A stretch of DNA of 33,185 bases from Parafrigoribacterium_A sp035571875 (GTDB lineage Bacteria; Actinomycetota; Actinomycetes; Actinomycetales; Microbacteriaceae), in contig DATNBR010000057.1 in assembly GCA_035571875.1 (NCBI GenBank), positions 1 through 33,185 of the forward strand, written 5' to 3'. Of this stretch, positions 23,460-31,523 are shown piece after piece; position 1 is the first letter of the stretch, and every line of letters starts with the position of its first letter. The translations under genes and the position numbers were made by a program. The notes under the pieces were generated by a model, which saw only the letters and a program-made list of their open reading frames with translations, did no database searches and was not told the origin of the DNA.

Positions 23460-23475
23460 GCGTGAATCCGTCGCT

Positions 23476-23481
23476 TAGGCT
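23476..23481 (+). promoter_or_regulatory. Putative -10 box for a leaderless ftsB-like transcript
   Basis: TAGGCT ends 6 bases before the ATG at 23488. No Shine-Dalgarno site is present. It would start the ftsB-like - DUF501 - protease operon. Confidence 0.5.
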
Positions 23482-23487
23482 CGACTC

Positions 23488-24075
23488 ATGACCAGACGAG
23501 TGCGCACGCAGGGCGGTAAGCGTCCGCGCACCCAGCGAGTCGCCGTGCAGCTGCCGGATCTCGCGGGCGCGTCGGGCAACTGGCTCCGCAGCATCCGCCT
23601 GTCTGGTTTCACCATCGCGGCTCTGTCGCTCATCGTTCTGTTCGTTGTCGTGCTCGCCCCCTCGCTGCGCATCCTCGTCGACCAGCAGCAGCAGATCGCC
23701 GCGCTGCGAGCGGACGTGCAGCAGAAGAAAGACGCCGTGAAGGGCATGAAGGGCGAGCTGGCGCGGTGGAACGACCCGAGCTATGTCGAGTCCCTCGCTC
23801 GCGAGAGGCTGAACTACGTCTATCCGGGGGAGTACAGCTACCTCGTGATCGACGACGGCAAGACCCTCGCCACCGCGGATGGCCAGCCGATCAGCGCCAA
23901 GCTGCAGACGACGCAGGTCGACTGGGTGCGCACCATGCTCTCCTCCGTGCTCACGGCCGGACTCACGGATGCGCCTGCGAACCAACTCGTCGCTCCGGTC
24001 ATCAGCGGGCTCGGCTCCAGCCAGGGCGGGCAGCACCAGCGGCAGAGCGCCCAGCACCCGCAGAGCGCAGAGTGA
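23488..24075 (+). CDS. FtsB/DivIC-type septum formation initiator family protein
   Basis: A 195-residue bitopic division protein: a basic cytoplasmic N-terminus, one membrane helix (about residues 39-58), then a coiled coil (about 64-92, QQQQIAALRADVQQKKDAVK). The family motif RWNDPSYVESLARERLNYVYPGE comes next in two blocks near 93-115. A longer C-terminal tail of low complexity (QGGQHQRQSAQHPQSAE) ends the protein. Its family forms the FtsQ-FtsL-FtsB-like complex at the septum. It is placed after eno as in most actinobacteria. Its stop overlaps the DUF501 start by 4 bases (GTGA). Confidence 0.93.
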   Translation: MTRRVRTQGGKRPRTQRVAVQLPDLAGASGNWLRSIRLSGFTIAALSLIVLFVVVLAPSLRILVDQQQQIAALRADVQQKKDAVKGMKGELARWNDPSYVESLARERLNYVYPGEYSYLVIDDGKTLATADGQPISAKLQTTQVDWVRTMLSSVLTAGLTDAPANQLVAPVISGLGSSQGGQHQRQSAQHPQSAE

Positions 24076-24587
24076 GCACGCCGCCCTTCGCCCCACCGAG
24101 TGAAGCCGACATCGCGACGGTGTCGCACCAGCTCGGTCGCCCGGCCCGCGACGTGATCGGTATCGCTGCGCGCTGCGTGTGCGGTGCGCCGACGGTGGTC
24201 GCCACGAGCCCGAGGCTCGGTGACGGCACGCCGTTTCCCACTCTCTACTACCTGTGTCACCCTGCCGCCACGGCCGCGATTTCGACGCTCGAGGCTAACG
24301 GTGTCATGCCCGAGTTCGCCGCGCTGCTCGCCGGGGATGACGAGCTCGCCGCGCGCTATGCGGCGGCTCACGAAAGCTACCTCGCGGATCGCGAGGGCAT
24401 CGAGAGCGTCCCGGAGATCGCCGGAATCTCCGCCGGCGGCATGCCCACGCGCGTCAAGTGTCTGCACGCCCTCGCCGGTCACGCGCTCGCCGCGGGACCG
24501 GGCGTGAACCCCATCGGCGACCTCGCCCTCGAGCGTGCGCAGTGGTCCCCGCTCGTCTGCGAGTGCGCCGACTACGAGTCCGCATGA
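24072..24587 (+). CDS. DUF501 domain-containing protein
   Basis: A 171-residue protein of unknown function, conserved next to ftsB in actinobacteria. It contains the family's cysteine and histidine pattern: RCVCGAP near residues 33-39, LYYLCHP near 59-65, RVKCLHALAGH near 129-139, and the final CECADY, which together could bind a metal or redox cofactor. I use the GTG at 24072, which overlaps the upstream stop; the open frame continues far upstream within the ftsB-like gene but only in an alternative frame. It overlaps the protease ATG by 4 bases. Confidence 0.9.
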   Translation: MSTPPFAPPSEADIATVSHQLGRPARDVIGIAARCVCGAPTVVATSPRLGDGTPFPTLYYLCHPAATAAISTLEANGVMPEFAALLAGDDELAARYAAAHESYLADREGIESVPEIAGISAGGMPTRVKCLHALAGHALAAGPGVNPIGDLALERAQWSPLVCECADYESA

Positions 24588-25825
24588 CGAGAATGCGGCG
24601 GCTGGTAGCCGCTGTCGCGGCGCTCGGTCTTGCGGCATCCGTCTTGCTCGTTGCGGCGCCGGCATCCGCCGACAGCATTCGTAACGCCGAGTACTGGCTG
24701 TCGAGCTACGGCATCAGCCAGGCGTGGAAGACCACGAAGGGTGCGGGCGTCACCGTGGCGATCATCGACACCGGTGTGGATGGCTCGCACCCCGACCTCA
24801 CGGGAACGGTGATCGGCGGCACGGATGTCTCGGGCGTCGGCGCCGCGAATGGCCAGACGCCGGTGGGTGACGACTCCGAGCACGCCACCATGGTCGCCTC
24901 GCTGCTGGCGGGTCACGGGCACGGCTCGGGCGCCGGGATACTGGGTGCGGCCCCCGAGGCGAAGCTCCTGTCGATCTCGGTCGGCTTCGGTGTCGGCACC
25001 GTCGGTTCCGACACGCAGATCGCCTCGGCCGTGCGCTGGGCCGTGGACCATGGCGCGAAGGTCATCAACATGTCACTGACCCGCAACACCCTCGACTGGC
25101 CGACGAGCTGGGACGATGCCTTCCTCTACGCCATGGAGCACGACGTTGTCGTGGTCGCGGCGGCGGGAAACCGCGGAAGCGGCACCACCGAGGTGGGTGC
25201 GCCGGCGACGATGCCCGGCGTGCTCGTCGTCGGAGGCGTCGACCGCAACGGCGTCGCGAGCTTCGACGCCTCGTCGCAGGGCATCACGATCGCGGTCTGT
25301 GCACCGAGCGAGAATCTCGTGGGCGCCGGGCCGGGAGGTCGCTACTTCCAGTGGTCGGGCACGAGCGGCGCAACCCCGATCATCGCGGGCATCGTCGCGC
25401 TCGTGCGCGCCGCGCATCCGGATCTCGACGCGGGCAACGTCATAAATCGTCTCACCGCAACGGCGAAGGGCGTCGGTACGGTGCCGAACCCGAGCTACGG
25501 CTACGGCCTCGTCAATGCCGCGGCGGCCGTCACCGCGAGCGTGCCCACGGTGACGACGAATCCGGCGGCGCAGTTGAAGGACTGGATCAAGCTCTACCGC
25601 CGCGCCGCGTCAACGCCCGCGCCGACGCAGGGCGCGGCGACGGCACCGGCGCCACAGCGCGAACAGTCGGCGGCCCCGGCCAATCCGCTCGGAACCGTGC
25701 TGCCCTCGATCGAGTCGCTGAGGAACACCGGACTGCCGCTTCTCATCTACCTCGCCTTTGTCGTGCTCGCGGTAGTGCTGATCAGACGACTGATTCTCAA
25801 CTACGGTCGACGTGGAGGCAAGTAG
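24584..25825 (+). CDS. Subtilisin-like (S8) serine protease with C-terminal membrane anchor
   Basis: A 413-residue exported protease. A signal peptide spans about residues 1-29 (basic start, long alanine-rich stretch, ASA-D cleavage region). The catalytic triad is D62 (IIDTGVDGSHPDL), H100 (DDSEHATMVASLLAG) and S261 (SGTSGATP), with the oxyanion asparagine in AAAGN. A proline/alanine/threonine-rich linker (about 340-375) leads to a membrane helix (about 385-405) and a basic tail. This layout recalls mycosins of type VII secretion, but no ESX genes are in view. The histidine motif is SEHATMVAS rather than the common GHGTHVAG. It overlaps DUF501 by 4 bases. In many actinobacteria ppx occupies this place instead. 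Confidence 0.9.
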   Translation: MTRMRRLVAAVAALGLAASVLLVAAPASADSIRNAEYWLSSYGISQAWKTTKGAGVTVAIIDTGVDGSHPDLTGTVIGGTDVSGVGAANGQTPVGDDSEHATMVASLLAGHGHGSGAGILGAAPEAKLLSISVGFGVGTVGSDTQIASAVRWAVDHGAKVINMSLTRNTLDWPTSWDDAFLYAMEHDVVVVAAAGNRGSGTTEVGAPATMPGVLVVGGVDRNGVASFDASSQGITIAVCAPSENLVGAGPGGRYFQWSGTSGATPIIAGIVALVRAAHPDLDAGNVINRLTATAKGVGTVPNPSYGYGLVNAAAAVTASVPTVTTNPAAQLKDWIKLYRRAASTPAPTQGAATAPAPQREQSAAPANPLGTVLPSIESLRNTGLPLLIYLAFVVLAVVLIRRLILNYGRRGGK

Positions 25826-25831
25826 TAGATT
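25826..25831 (+). promoter_or_regulatory. Putative -10 box for a leaderless ndh transcript
   Basis: TAGATT begins 1 base after the protease stop and ends 7 bases before the GTG at 25839. No proper Shine-Dalgarno site precedes the gene. Confidence 0.5.
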
Positions 25832-25838
25832 GTAGGTC

Positions 25839-27158
25839 GTGCCCAAAATCCTTATCGTCGGCGGCGGTTACGCCGGATTCTATACAGCCTTTAAACTTGA
25901 AAAGCGATTGAGGGCGGGTGAAGCAGAGGTCACGGTCGTGGATCCGCTGCCGTACATGACCTACCAGCCCTTCCTTCCCGAGGTCGCAGCCGGGTCCATG
26001 GAGCCCCGTCACGCCGTCGTCTCGCTGCGTCGCCACCTCGAGAAGACCGAGGTCATCACGGCCACCGTCACCGGCATCGATCACGCGAACAAGACCGCGA
26101 CGGTGACCCCTGCGATCGGTGAACCGTGGACGATCAACTACGACATCATCGTCGTGACCGCCGGGTCTGTCTCGCGCACCTTCCCGATCCCTGGCGTGGC
26201 AGACGAGGCCATCGGCATGAAGAGCATCGAAGAGGCCACCGCCGTGCGCGACCGCCTGCTCACCAACTTCGATCGCGCAGCGAACCTGCCCGCCGGGCCC
26301 GAGCGCGATCGCCTCCTCACCGTCACCGTCGTCGGCGGTGGATTCGCCGGCATTGAGACCTTCGGTGAGCTGCGCAGCCTCGCGAGTTCGCTCCTGCGCT
26401 ACTACCCCACGCTGACCTTCGACGACACTCACTTCCACCTCATCGAGGCGATGGGCCGCATCATGCCCGAGGTGTCGCTCAAGACGAGCCACTGGGTGCT
26501 CAAGAACCTCGCCCAGCGCGGCGCCGAGGTGCACCTCGACACGCAGCTGACCTCCGCGGTCGGCGGCAAGATCGAGCTGTCCACCGGCGAATCGTTCGAG
26601 TCCGACATCATCGTGTGGACCGCGGGCGTCATGGCCAACCCGGTCATCAAGGGCACCGACCTTCCCCTCGAAGAGCGTGGGCGCCTTCGCGTTCAGGCCG
26701 ATCTGCGCGTCGTGAACGATGACGGCGTTGTTCCGGATGCCTGGGGTGCCGGCGACGTCAGCGCGGTTCCCGACCTCACCGGTGGTGGTGTCGGCGGATA
26801 CTGCGTTCCGAACGCACAGCACGCGGTGCGCCAGGGCAAGCTGCTCGCCAAGAACATCACCGGCAGCCTGCGCGGCGACGCGCCCCGCGAGTACTTCCAC
26901 AAGAACATGGGCGCGGTCGCGGGTCTCGGCCTCGGCGAGGGCGTCTTCCAGTCCGGCAAGATCGCGGTCAAGGGCCTTCTCGCCTGGTTCATGCACCGCG
27001 GCTACCACGGTCTCGCGATCCCGACCTGGGAGCGCAAGATCCGCGTCTTCGCGAACTGGATCCTGAACTTCTTCCTGCGTCGCGACATCGTCTCGCTCGA
27101 GGCCAGGCAGACGCCGCAGGCGTTCTTCCAGGAATTCGCTTCGCGCCCGAAGTCGTAG
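25839..27158 (+). CDS. ndh: Type II NADH:quinone dehydrogenase (NDH-2 family)
   Basis: A single-subunit, non-proton-pumping flavoenzyme that passes electrons from NADH to quinone at the cytoplasmic face of the membrane. The 439 residues fit NDH-2. The FAD motif GGGYAGFYTAFKLEKRL is near residues 8-24, TYQPFLPEVAAGSMEPRH near 43-60, the NADH motif VVGGGFAGIE near 165-174, and the second FAD/quinone region AWGAGDVSAVPDL near 302-314. A C-terminal amphipathic segment and RRGYHGL/ANWILNFFLRRD-type residues serve membrane contact. The GTG start fits a leaderless -10. It is monocistronic; a weak hairpin and a tRNA gene follow. Confidence 0.94.
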   Translation: MPKILIVGGGYAGFYTAFKLEKRLRAGEAEVTVVDPLPYMTYQPFLPEVAAGSMEPRHAVVSLRRHLEKTEVITATVTGIDHANKTATVTPAIGEPWTINYDIIVVTAGSVSRTFPIPGVADEAIGMKSIEEATAVRDRLLTNFDRAANLPAGPERDRLLTVTVVGGGFAGIETFGELRSLASSLLRYYPTLTFDDTHFHLIEAMGRIMPEVSLKTSHWVLKNLAQRGAEVHLDTQLTSAVGGKIELSTGESFESDIIVWTAGVMANPVIKGTDLPLEERGRLRVQADLRVVNDDGVVPDAWGAGDVSAVPDLTGGGVGGYCVPNAQHAVRQGKLLAKNITGSLRGDAPREYFHKNMGAVAGLGLGEGVFQSGKIAVKGLLAWFMHRGYHGLAIPTWERKIRVFANWILNFFLRRDIVSLEARQTPQAFFQEFASRPKS

Positions 27159-27160
27159 CA

Positions 27161-27192
27161 GCGCCCTTCTGCCCATAGGCTGCTGGGGGCGC
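27161..27192 (+). terminator. Weak hairpin after ndh
   Basis: GCGCCC (27161-27166) can pair with GGGCGC (27187-27192) across a 20-base loop that includes a small GCC/GGC pairing. It begins 3 bases after the ndh stop and has no T-run. Confidence 0.3.
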
Positions 27193-27208
27193 CCGGAGTC
27201 GAGGTCGC

Positions 27209-27282
27209 GCCCCCGTAGCCCAATTGGCAGAGGCAGACGACTTAAAATCGTCCGAGTGTGGGTTCGAGTCCCACCGGGGGCA
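27209..27282 (+). tRNA. tRNA-Leu (anticodon UAA), class I-like with short variable loop
   Basis: A complete cloverleaf of 74 bases. The acceptor stem is GCCCCCG/CGGGGGC with discriminator A at 27282. The D-arm is GCCC...AGGC and the anticodon stem GACGA/TCGTC, with loop CTTAAAA giving anticodon TAA at 27243-27245. The T-stem is GTGGG/CCCAC with loop TTCGAGT. The 3' CCA is not encoded. The anticodon and discriminator A73 point to leucine. The variable loop has only 5 bases (27253-27257), whereas ordinary bacterial leucine tRNAs have a long class II variable arm. Charging by LeuRS is therefore an assumption. Confidence 0.88.
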
Positions 27283-27302
27283 CGCTTGGCGGCGCTCGCG
27301 CG

Positions 27303-29405
27303 CTAGGCCTCGGCGGGCTCCACGTAGCGCACCCACGCCCACACGGCGAGGCTCAGGGCGGCGAAACCGCCGGCGACCAGCAACGCCCCGAGCACGGGGA
27401 AGGCGGCGCCGCTTCCACCCAAGACGATGACCCAGGCGAGAGTCGTGACGACCGCCATCGCCACGACCCAGGCGACGGGCGACCACTCGAGGATCACGCG
27501 ACCGGGAAGTCGGCCGAGCGGGAGCATGAGAACTATGGCGGAGCCGAGACCCGCGAGGCAGAGCGTCGCGAGCAGCTCGACGGAGAAGTTGCCCCAGAAG
27601 CCGTCGACCGCACCGAGCAGTTCGTGAGCGATCCAGGCAAGCACCGCCAGTAGCGCGATCGTGCCGACCTCGGCGAGATTCACGATCGCCCGTGGCTTCG
27701 CGGGTGTCACCCTGGCGAAGCCGACGCCGATGAGCACACCGGCGACGACGGGTGGCTCGATGCCGGTCCAGCGCGAGAGCAGTGCGGCGACGGCAGCGGC
27801 GACGAGCAGCATCGGCATGAATCGGAGACGACCGCTCACACCCTGCAGTCGCGACGACAGCCGAGTGGACACCGCGACGCCGACCACGTTGAGAATCGCG
27901 AGTCCGATGCCCACAGCGGCCAGCAGGCGAAGAAAGCGCACCTCGCCGTTGACTCCGCCCGAGAGCACGATGAGGCCCGCTGCGGCGGCCAGCGGAACGG
28001 CGCCCGCAAGCCAGGGATTCGGCGCTGGGGCGTCATCCGGTTCTGACAGCAGCTGATTCCGGCCGGTGAGCTGGGCGCGCGGGAAGCGGATGCGCCCCCG
28101 CAGGGTGGAGGCGACGAGTCGAAGCGGCAGCGCGATCAGCAGGATGAAGCCGAGGGCGAGCAGGGGAGCGAGAGCCCAGTTGCCGCGTGAGACGGTCTCG
28201 GCGAGCGTGGGAAGGTGCGCCCCGAACGTTGTGGGCGTGCCCCAGTTCGTCAGGGACTCCTGGAGCGAGGGCGGCGGCGCACCGGAACCGGGAACGTACG
28301 GAGCCGACGGCGGAGTCGTCGGAGTGGGAGTCGGCGAAGGCGAGGGGCTCGCCGGAGTCTCTGCCTTCGGCGGTGGCGCGACGGGCGCAGCTTTGGCACC
28401 GAAGTAGACGGTTATCGGAGCGCTCGGGTCGCTGAAGTTGCCGGCCTTATCGCTTTGGATGGCCTGCACCGCGTGCGCGCCGTCCTTCACTCCGGATGCG
28501 ACGCAGCTCCACCGGCCGGCGTTGTCGATGCTCGCGCCGCAGACCGGGCTGGCATCGACATAGACATTGAGAAAGCCGAGCGGCTCACCCGTGCCTGCGT
28601 ACGTGACGGGTTGCGAGACCACTCGCGAGTTCCGCTTCGGCGAGGTCACCACGGGTTGCGATGGCCGGTCCTTGTCGATAGTCACGCGCTGCGATGCCGA
28701 CTCATCGGAGTGGTTGGGGTCACCGGTCGACCACGACTGGTGCGCGGTCACCGTGTAGGTTCCGGATGGTGCCTTGATGCTGCACGACCAGTACCCGTTC
28801 ACGACACCCGACATGCAGCCCGCGCCGGACGGATTCGACACCGTGACCGTGACGGTGTTGCCGCTGATCGCGCCGCCCGAGACGATGCCCGGGGTGACGA
28901 ACGCGCCGGCACCGTCGAGGCTCGGAGCCCCGAGCACGTTGACGGTGACGGTGGAAGCGCTCGTGCTGCCGTCGGCATCCAGGGTCTGGGTGGCGGTGAG
29001 CGTGACCGTCTTGCCGTTCGGCACGCCGGTGGCCGTGCAGTCCCAGTCGGTGCCGCTCGAGGAGGGCACCGCGCAGACCTGCCGGGTGGCGCCCCCGTTC
29101 GTTGCCGTCACGACGAGGCTGCTGTCGGCATCCTTGGTCCCGCTCACGGCGAAGGAGTTGGTGCCGAAGAATGAACCGTCGCTGGGGGCCGTGATTTCTG
29201 GGCCGGTCACGGCCGCCGGAGCGGGAGGTGCCGGGGGTACGGGCGCAGCCGACGCGACGCCGACGCCGAGGCCGCCGATCGAGAGGAGTGCGGCTGCGAA
29301 CACCGCGCACACGACCGCCACGCGGCGCACTACAACTCGCCAAAAGGCGCTCGCTCCGCGATTGCGAAACGAACGTGTGGACGCGTTCGAATGTGTGGCC
29401 TGCAC
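27303..29405 (-). CDS. Secreted Ig-like-repeat protein with multi-pass membrane C-terminus
   Basis: A 700-residue envelope protein of unknown function. A basic N-terminus and signal-like hydrophobic segment (about 24-53, ending ASAAP) precede three extracellular Ig-like beta domains (about 65-155, 160-245, 245-335). Each contains a cysteine pair in a similar place (CAVPSS..WDC, CMSG..WSC, CGAS..WSC). A proline/threonine-rich linker (about 340-385) follows. The last 300 residues hold about nine hydrophobic segments. Such Ig modules are common in actinobacterial surface proteins; the fusion to a polytopic membrane domain is less usual. The GTG start at 29405 has GGAAG 5 bases upstream. It converges on the tRNA gene, ending 20 bases from it, and is transcribed away from the TetR operon. 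Confidence 0.85.
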   Translation of the reverse strand: MQATHSNASTRSFRNRGASAFWRVVVRRVAVVCAVFAAALLSIGGLGVGVASAAPVPPAPPAPAAVTGPEITAPSDGSFFGTNSFAVSGTKDADSSLVVTATNGGATRQVCAVPSSSGTDWDCTATGVPNGKTVTLTATQTLDADGSTSASTVTVNVLGAPSLDGAGAFVTPGIVSGGAISGNTVTVTVSNPSGAGCMSGVVNGYWSCSIKAPSGTYTVTAHQSWSTGDPNHSDESASQRVTIDKDRPSQPVVTSPKRNSRVVSQPVTYAGTGEPLGFLNVYVDASPVCGASIDNAGRWSCVASGVKDGAHAVQAIQSDKAGNFSDPSAPITVYFGAKAAPVAPPPKAETPASPSPSPTPTPTTPPSAPYVPGSGAPPPSLQESLTNWGTPTTFGAHLPTLAETVSRGNWALAPLLALGFILLIALPLRLVASTLRGRIRFPRAQLTGRNQLLSEPDDAPAPNPWLAGAVPLAAAAGLIVLSGGVNGEVRFLRLLAAVGIGLAILNVVGVAVSTRLSSRLQGVSGRLRFMPMLLVAAAVAALLSRWTGIEPPVVAGVLIGVGFARVTPAKPRAIVNLAEVGTIALLAVLAWIAHELLGAVDGFWGNFSVELLATLCLAGLGSAIVLMLPLGRLPGRVILEWSPVAWVVAMAVVTTLAWVIVLGGSGAAFPVLGALLVAGGFAALSLAVWAWVRYVEPAEA

Positions 29406-29478
29406 CGTACTTCCATTTAGCTAGGCATCCACCGCACTGTCAAACCGGGCGACACGGGAGGAAATCGTGGCGCCGCTG

Positions 29479-29507
29479 TTGACTGCCGGGTGAATGGACG
29501 ACACTAT
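29479..29507 (+). promoter_or_regulatory. Putative promoter of the second TetR operon
   Basis: TTGACT at 29479-29484 and CACTAT at 29502-29507 are separated by 17 bases, a normal sigma-70 layout. A short inverted repeat AGTC-AAGC-GACT (about 29512-29523) covers the expected transcription start and could be an operator for the regulator it precedes. It lies in the 187-base gap between divergent genes. Confidence 0.45.
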
Positions 29508-29592
29508 TCTTAGTCAAGCGACTGGGACGGATGACCCACTGTTCCGTTCCCGTCGCTGACACTGCAGAGCCGAGACCGCACAAGGAACCGCA

Positions 29593-30252
29593 ATGACGCG
29601 ATTGTCATCCGAACAACGGCGCGCGGCGATCATCCGCGCCGCCGTACGGGTGATTGCCAGGGATGGGCTCGGCGCGGCAACCACCCGCGCGATCGTCGCA
29701 GAGGCCCGGATGTCGCTCGCGAGCTTTCACTACGCCTTCCACTCGCGTGACGAGATGATCCGCCATCTCATCGCCTTCGTGATCGAGAACGAACGACTCG
29801 CGATCATCGGCTCGCTGCGGCCCGGCGTCGACATTCGCACCTCGGTTCGCGTCGGCATCCAGGCCTACTTCGACCTCGTCGTGCGCGAACCGGGCCGCGA
29901 GCAGGCCATGTTCGAGCTGCTGCACTACGCGTTACGCACGCCCGAGTTGGGCGATCTGCCGCGGCTGCTCTACGGCAGCTACCACGGCGTCGTCGCCGAG
30001 ATACTCCTCGCCGGTGCCGAACACGCCGGGGTCGAGTGGAGCATCCCGATCGACGATCTCGCTCGACTCGCGGTGTCACTGACCGACGGCCTCACCCTCG
30101 CCTGGCTCGCCGATCGCGACGTCACCGCGGCGGGCAGGCTCATGGACTCGATGGCGGATGCCCTGGCCGCGTTCGCCCGCACCGCATCCGCCCGCACCGC
30201 AGCGACCCCACCCGACAGCACGCCCGCCCGAATCAAGGAGCACAGCGCATGA
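29593..30252 (+). CDS. TetR/AcrR family transcriptional regulator
   Basis: A 219-residue repressor-type protein. Its N-terminal helix-turn-helix spans about residues 6-53 (EQRRAAIIRAAVRVIARDGL, ATTRAIVAEARMSLASFHYAF, HSRDEMIRHLI). The C-terminal half is an all-helical ligand domain. AAGGA lies 6 bases before the ATG, so it has a normal leader. Codon 114 is the rare TTA. Its stop overlaps the MFS gene start (ATGA), making it the first gene of a four-gene operon and the likely local regulator of it. Confidence 0.92.
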   Translation: MTRLSSEQRRAAIIRAAVRVIARDGLGAATTRAIVAEARMSLASFHYAFHSRDEMIRHLIAFVIENERLAIIGSLRPGVDIRTSVRVGIQAYFDLVVREPGREQAMFELLHYALRTPELGDLPRLLYGSYHGVVAEILLAGAEHAGVEWSIPIDDLARLAVSLTDGLTLAWLADRDVTAAGRLMDSMADALAAFARTASARTAATPPDSTPARIKEHSA

Positions 30253-31523
30253 CCTCACAGCAGCAGGCCGTCGGCGAGCAGGCGCCCGAACCCTTCGCCG
30301 AGCCGACTCGTGCGGTCACCAGCCGCTGGATCGCCGTGTTCGCTACCGCCTGGCTCGGGGTCTGGATGGCGCAGCTCGCGCCCGTGCAACTGCTGTTGCC
30401 GAATCAGGTGACAGCTCAGCTGCACACCTCGAACTGGGTGGACAACGTCGTCGCCTTCGGCATCATCTCGGGCATCGCGGGCGTCTTCGCGCTCGTCGCC
30501 TACCCGCTCACGGGAGCGCTCTCCGACCGAACGACCTCGCGCTTCGGCAGGCGCCGACCCTGGATCCTCGGCGGCGCCGTGCTCTTCGCGCTGTCGCTGC
30601 TGCTGCTCGGCCTGCAGGAGTCGCTCCTCGGGATCGGCATCCTGTGGTCGCTCGCCCTGATCGGCTTCTGCGTGCTCACGGCCGCACTCACCGCCACCAT
30701 CTCAGACCAGGTGCCCGTGCGTCAGCGGGGCTTCGTCTCGGGCTGGATCTCCGCACCCCAGGCGGTGGGAACGATCCTCGGCGTGTTGCTCGTCACGATC
30801 ATCGTGGGCCAGTTCGCCGGTTACGCGGTGCTGGCCGTGCTGCTCGTTCTGCTCGTGCTGCCCTTCGTGCTGTGGACGCCGGATGCCGTGCTCGGCAAGG
30901 GCGAGCGCGAGCCGCTCACCCTCAAGAGCCTCGTGGAGGGATTCTGGATCAGCCCGCGCAAGTATCCGGATTTCGGCTGGACGCTGCTCAGTCGCATCCT
31001 GGTCAACCTGGGCAACGCCTTCGGCACCACGTTGCTGCTCTACTTCCTGCAGTTCGGACTGGGTGACAAGAACGCCGAAGACGACCTCCTCATCCTCATC
31101 CTCATCTATATGGCCTTCGTCGTGCTGGCCTCCCTGTCCCTCGGGCGCCTCTCCGACCGGCTAGGGCGCCGCAAGGTCTTCGTCTTCGTCGCCTCTGCCC
31201 TTCAGGCCATCGCGGCACTGCTGCTCGCGCTCGTGCCCGACCTTGGCGTCGCGATGGTCGCGGCGGGACTGCTCGGACTCGGCTACGGCTGCTTCCTCTC
31301 GGTGGATCAGGCGCTCGCGACCGAGGTGCTTCCGGATGCCCGCAGCCGCGGCAAGGACCTCGGCATCATGAACATCGCGAGCGCCGTGCCGCAGGCCATC
31401 GCGCCGCTCCTCGGGGCCTTCATCGTGGCCGCCCTGGTCGGGTTCCAGGGGCTCTTCCTCCTTGCCGCCGCCGCGACGCTGCTCGGCGCGCTCGCCATCC
31501 TTCCGATCAGAACGGTTCGCTGA
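30249..31523 (+). CDS. MFS transporter (12-TM, sugar/metabolite type)
   Basis: A 424-residue membrane transporter with about 12 hydrophobic segments. The cytoplasmic loops carry MFS motif A-like GALSDRTTSRFGRRRPWILGG (in two parts near 87-107) and LGRLSDRLGRRKVFVF (near 298-313). The SDRT-RFGRRRPWI form resembles the GPH/sucrose-type branch, so a sugar or sugar derivative is plausible but unproven. It is translationally coupled at both ends: ATGA with the TetR gene and TGATG with the PLP enzyme. It probably imports or exports the compound handled by the two enzymes after it. Confidence 0.9.
   Translation: MTSQQQAVGEQAPEPFAEPTRAVTSRWIAVFATAWLGVWMAQLAPVQLLLPNQVTAQLHTSNWVDNVVAFGIISGIAGVFALVAYPLTGALSDRTTSRFGRRRPWILGGAVLFALSLLLLGLQESLLGIGILWSLALIGFCVLTAALTATISDQVPVRQRGFVSGWISAPQAVGTILGVLLVTIIVGQFAGYAVLAVLLVLLVLPFVLWTPDAVLGKGEREPLTLKSLVEGFWISPRKYPDFGWTLLSRILVNLGNAFGTTLLLYFLQFGLGDKNAEDDLLILILIYMAFVVLASLSLGRLSDRLGRRKVFVFVASALQAIAALLLALVPDLGVAMVAAGLLGLGYGCFLSVDQALATEVLPDARSRGKDLGIMNIASAVPQAIAPLLGAFIVAALVGFQGLFLLAAAATLLGALAILPIRTVR

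Larger units (their letters stand above)
23384..23462 (+). terminator. Composite palindrome of two repeat copies after eno
   Basis: Outer arms CGCGGGTT (23384-23391) and AACCCGCG (23455-23462) pair. At the centre GGATCGAAACC (23413-23423) and GGTTTCGATCC (23425-23435) form a perfect 11-base palindrome. It lies between eno and the ftsB-like gene. Its position suggests a 3' end structure; no T-run follows. Confidence 0.55.
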
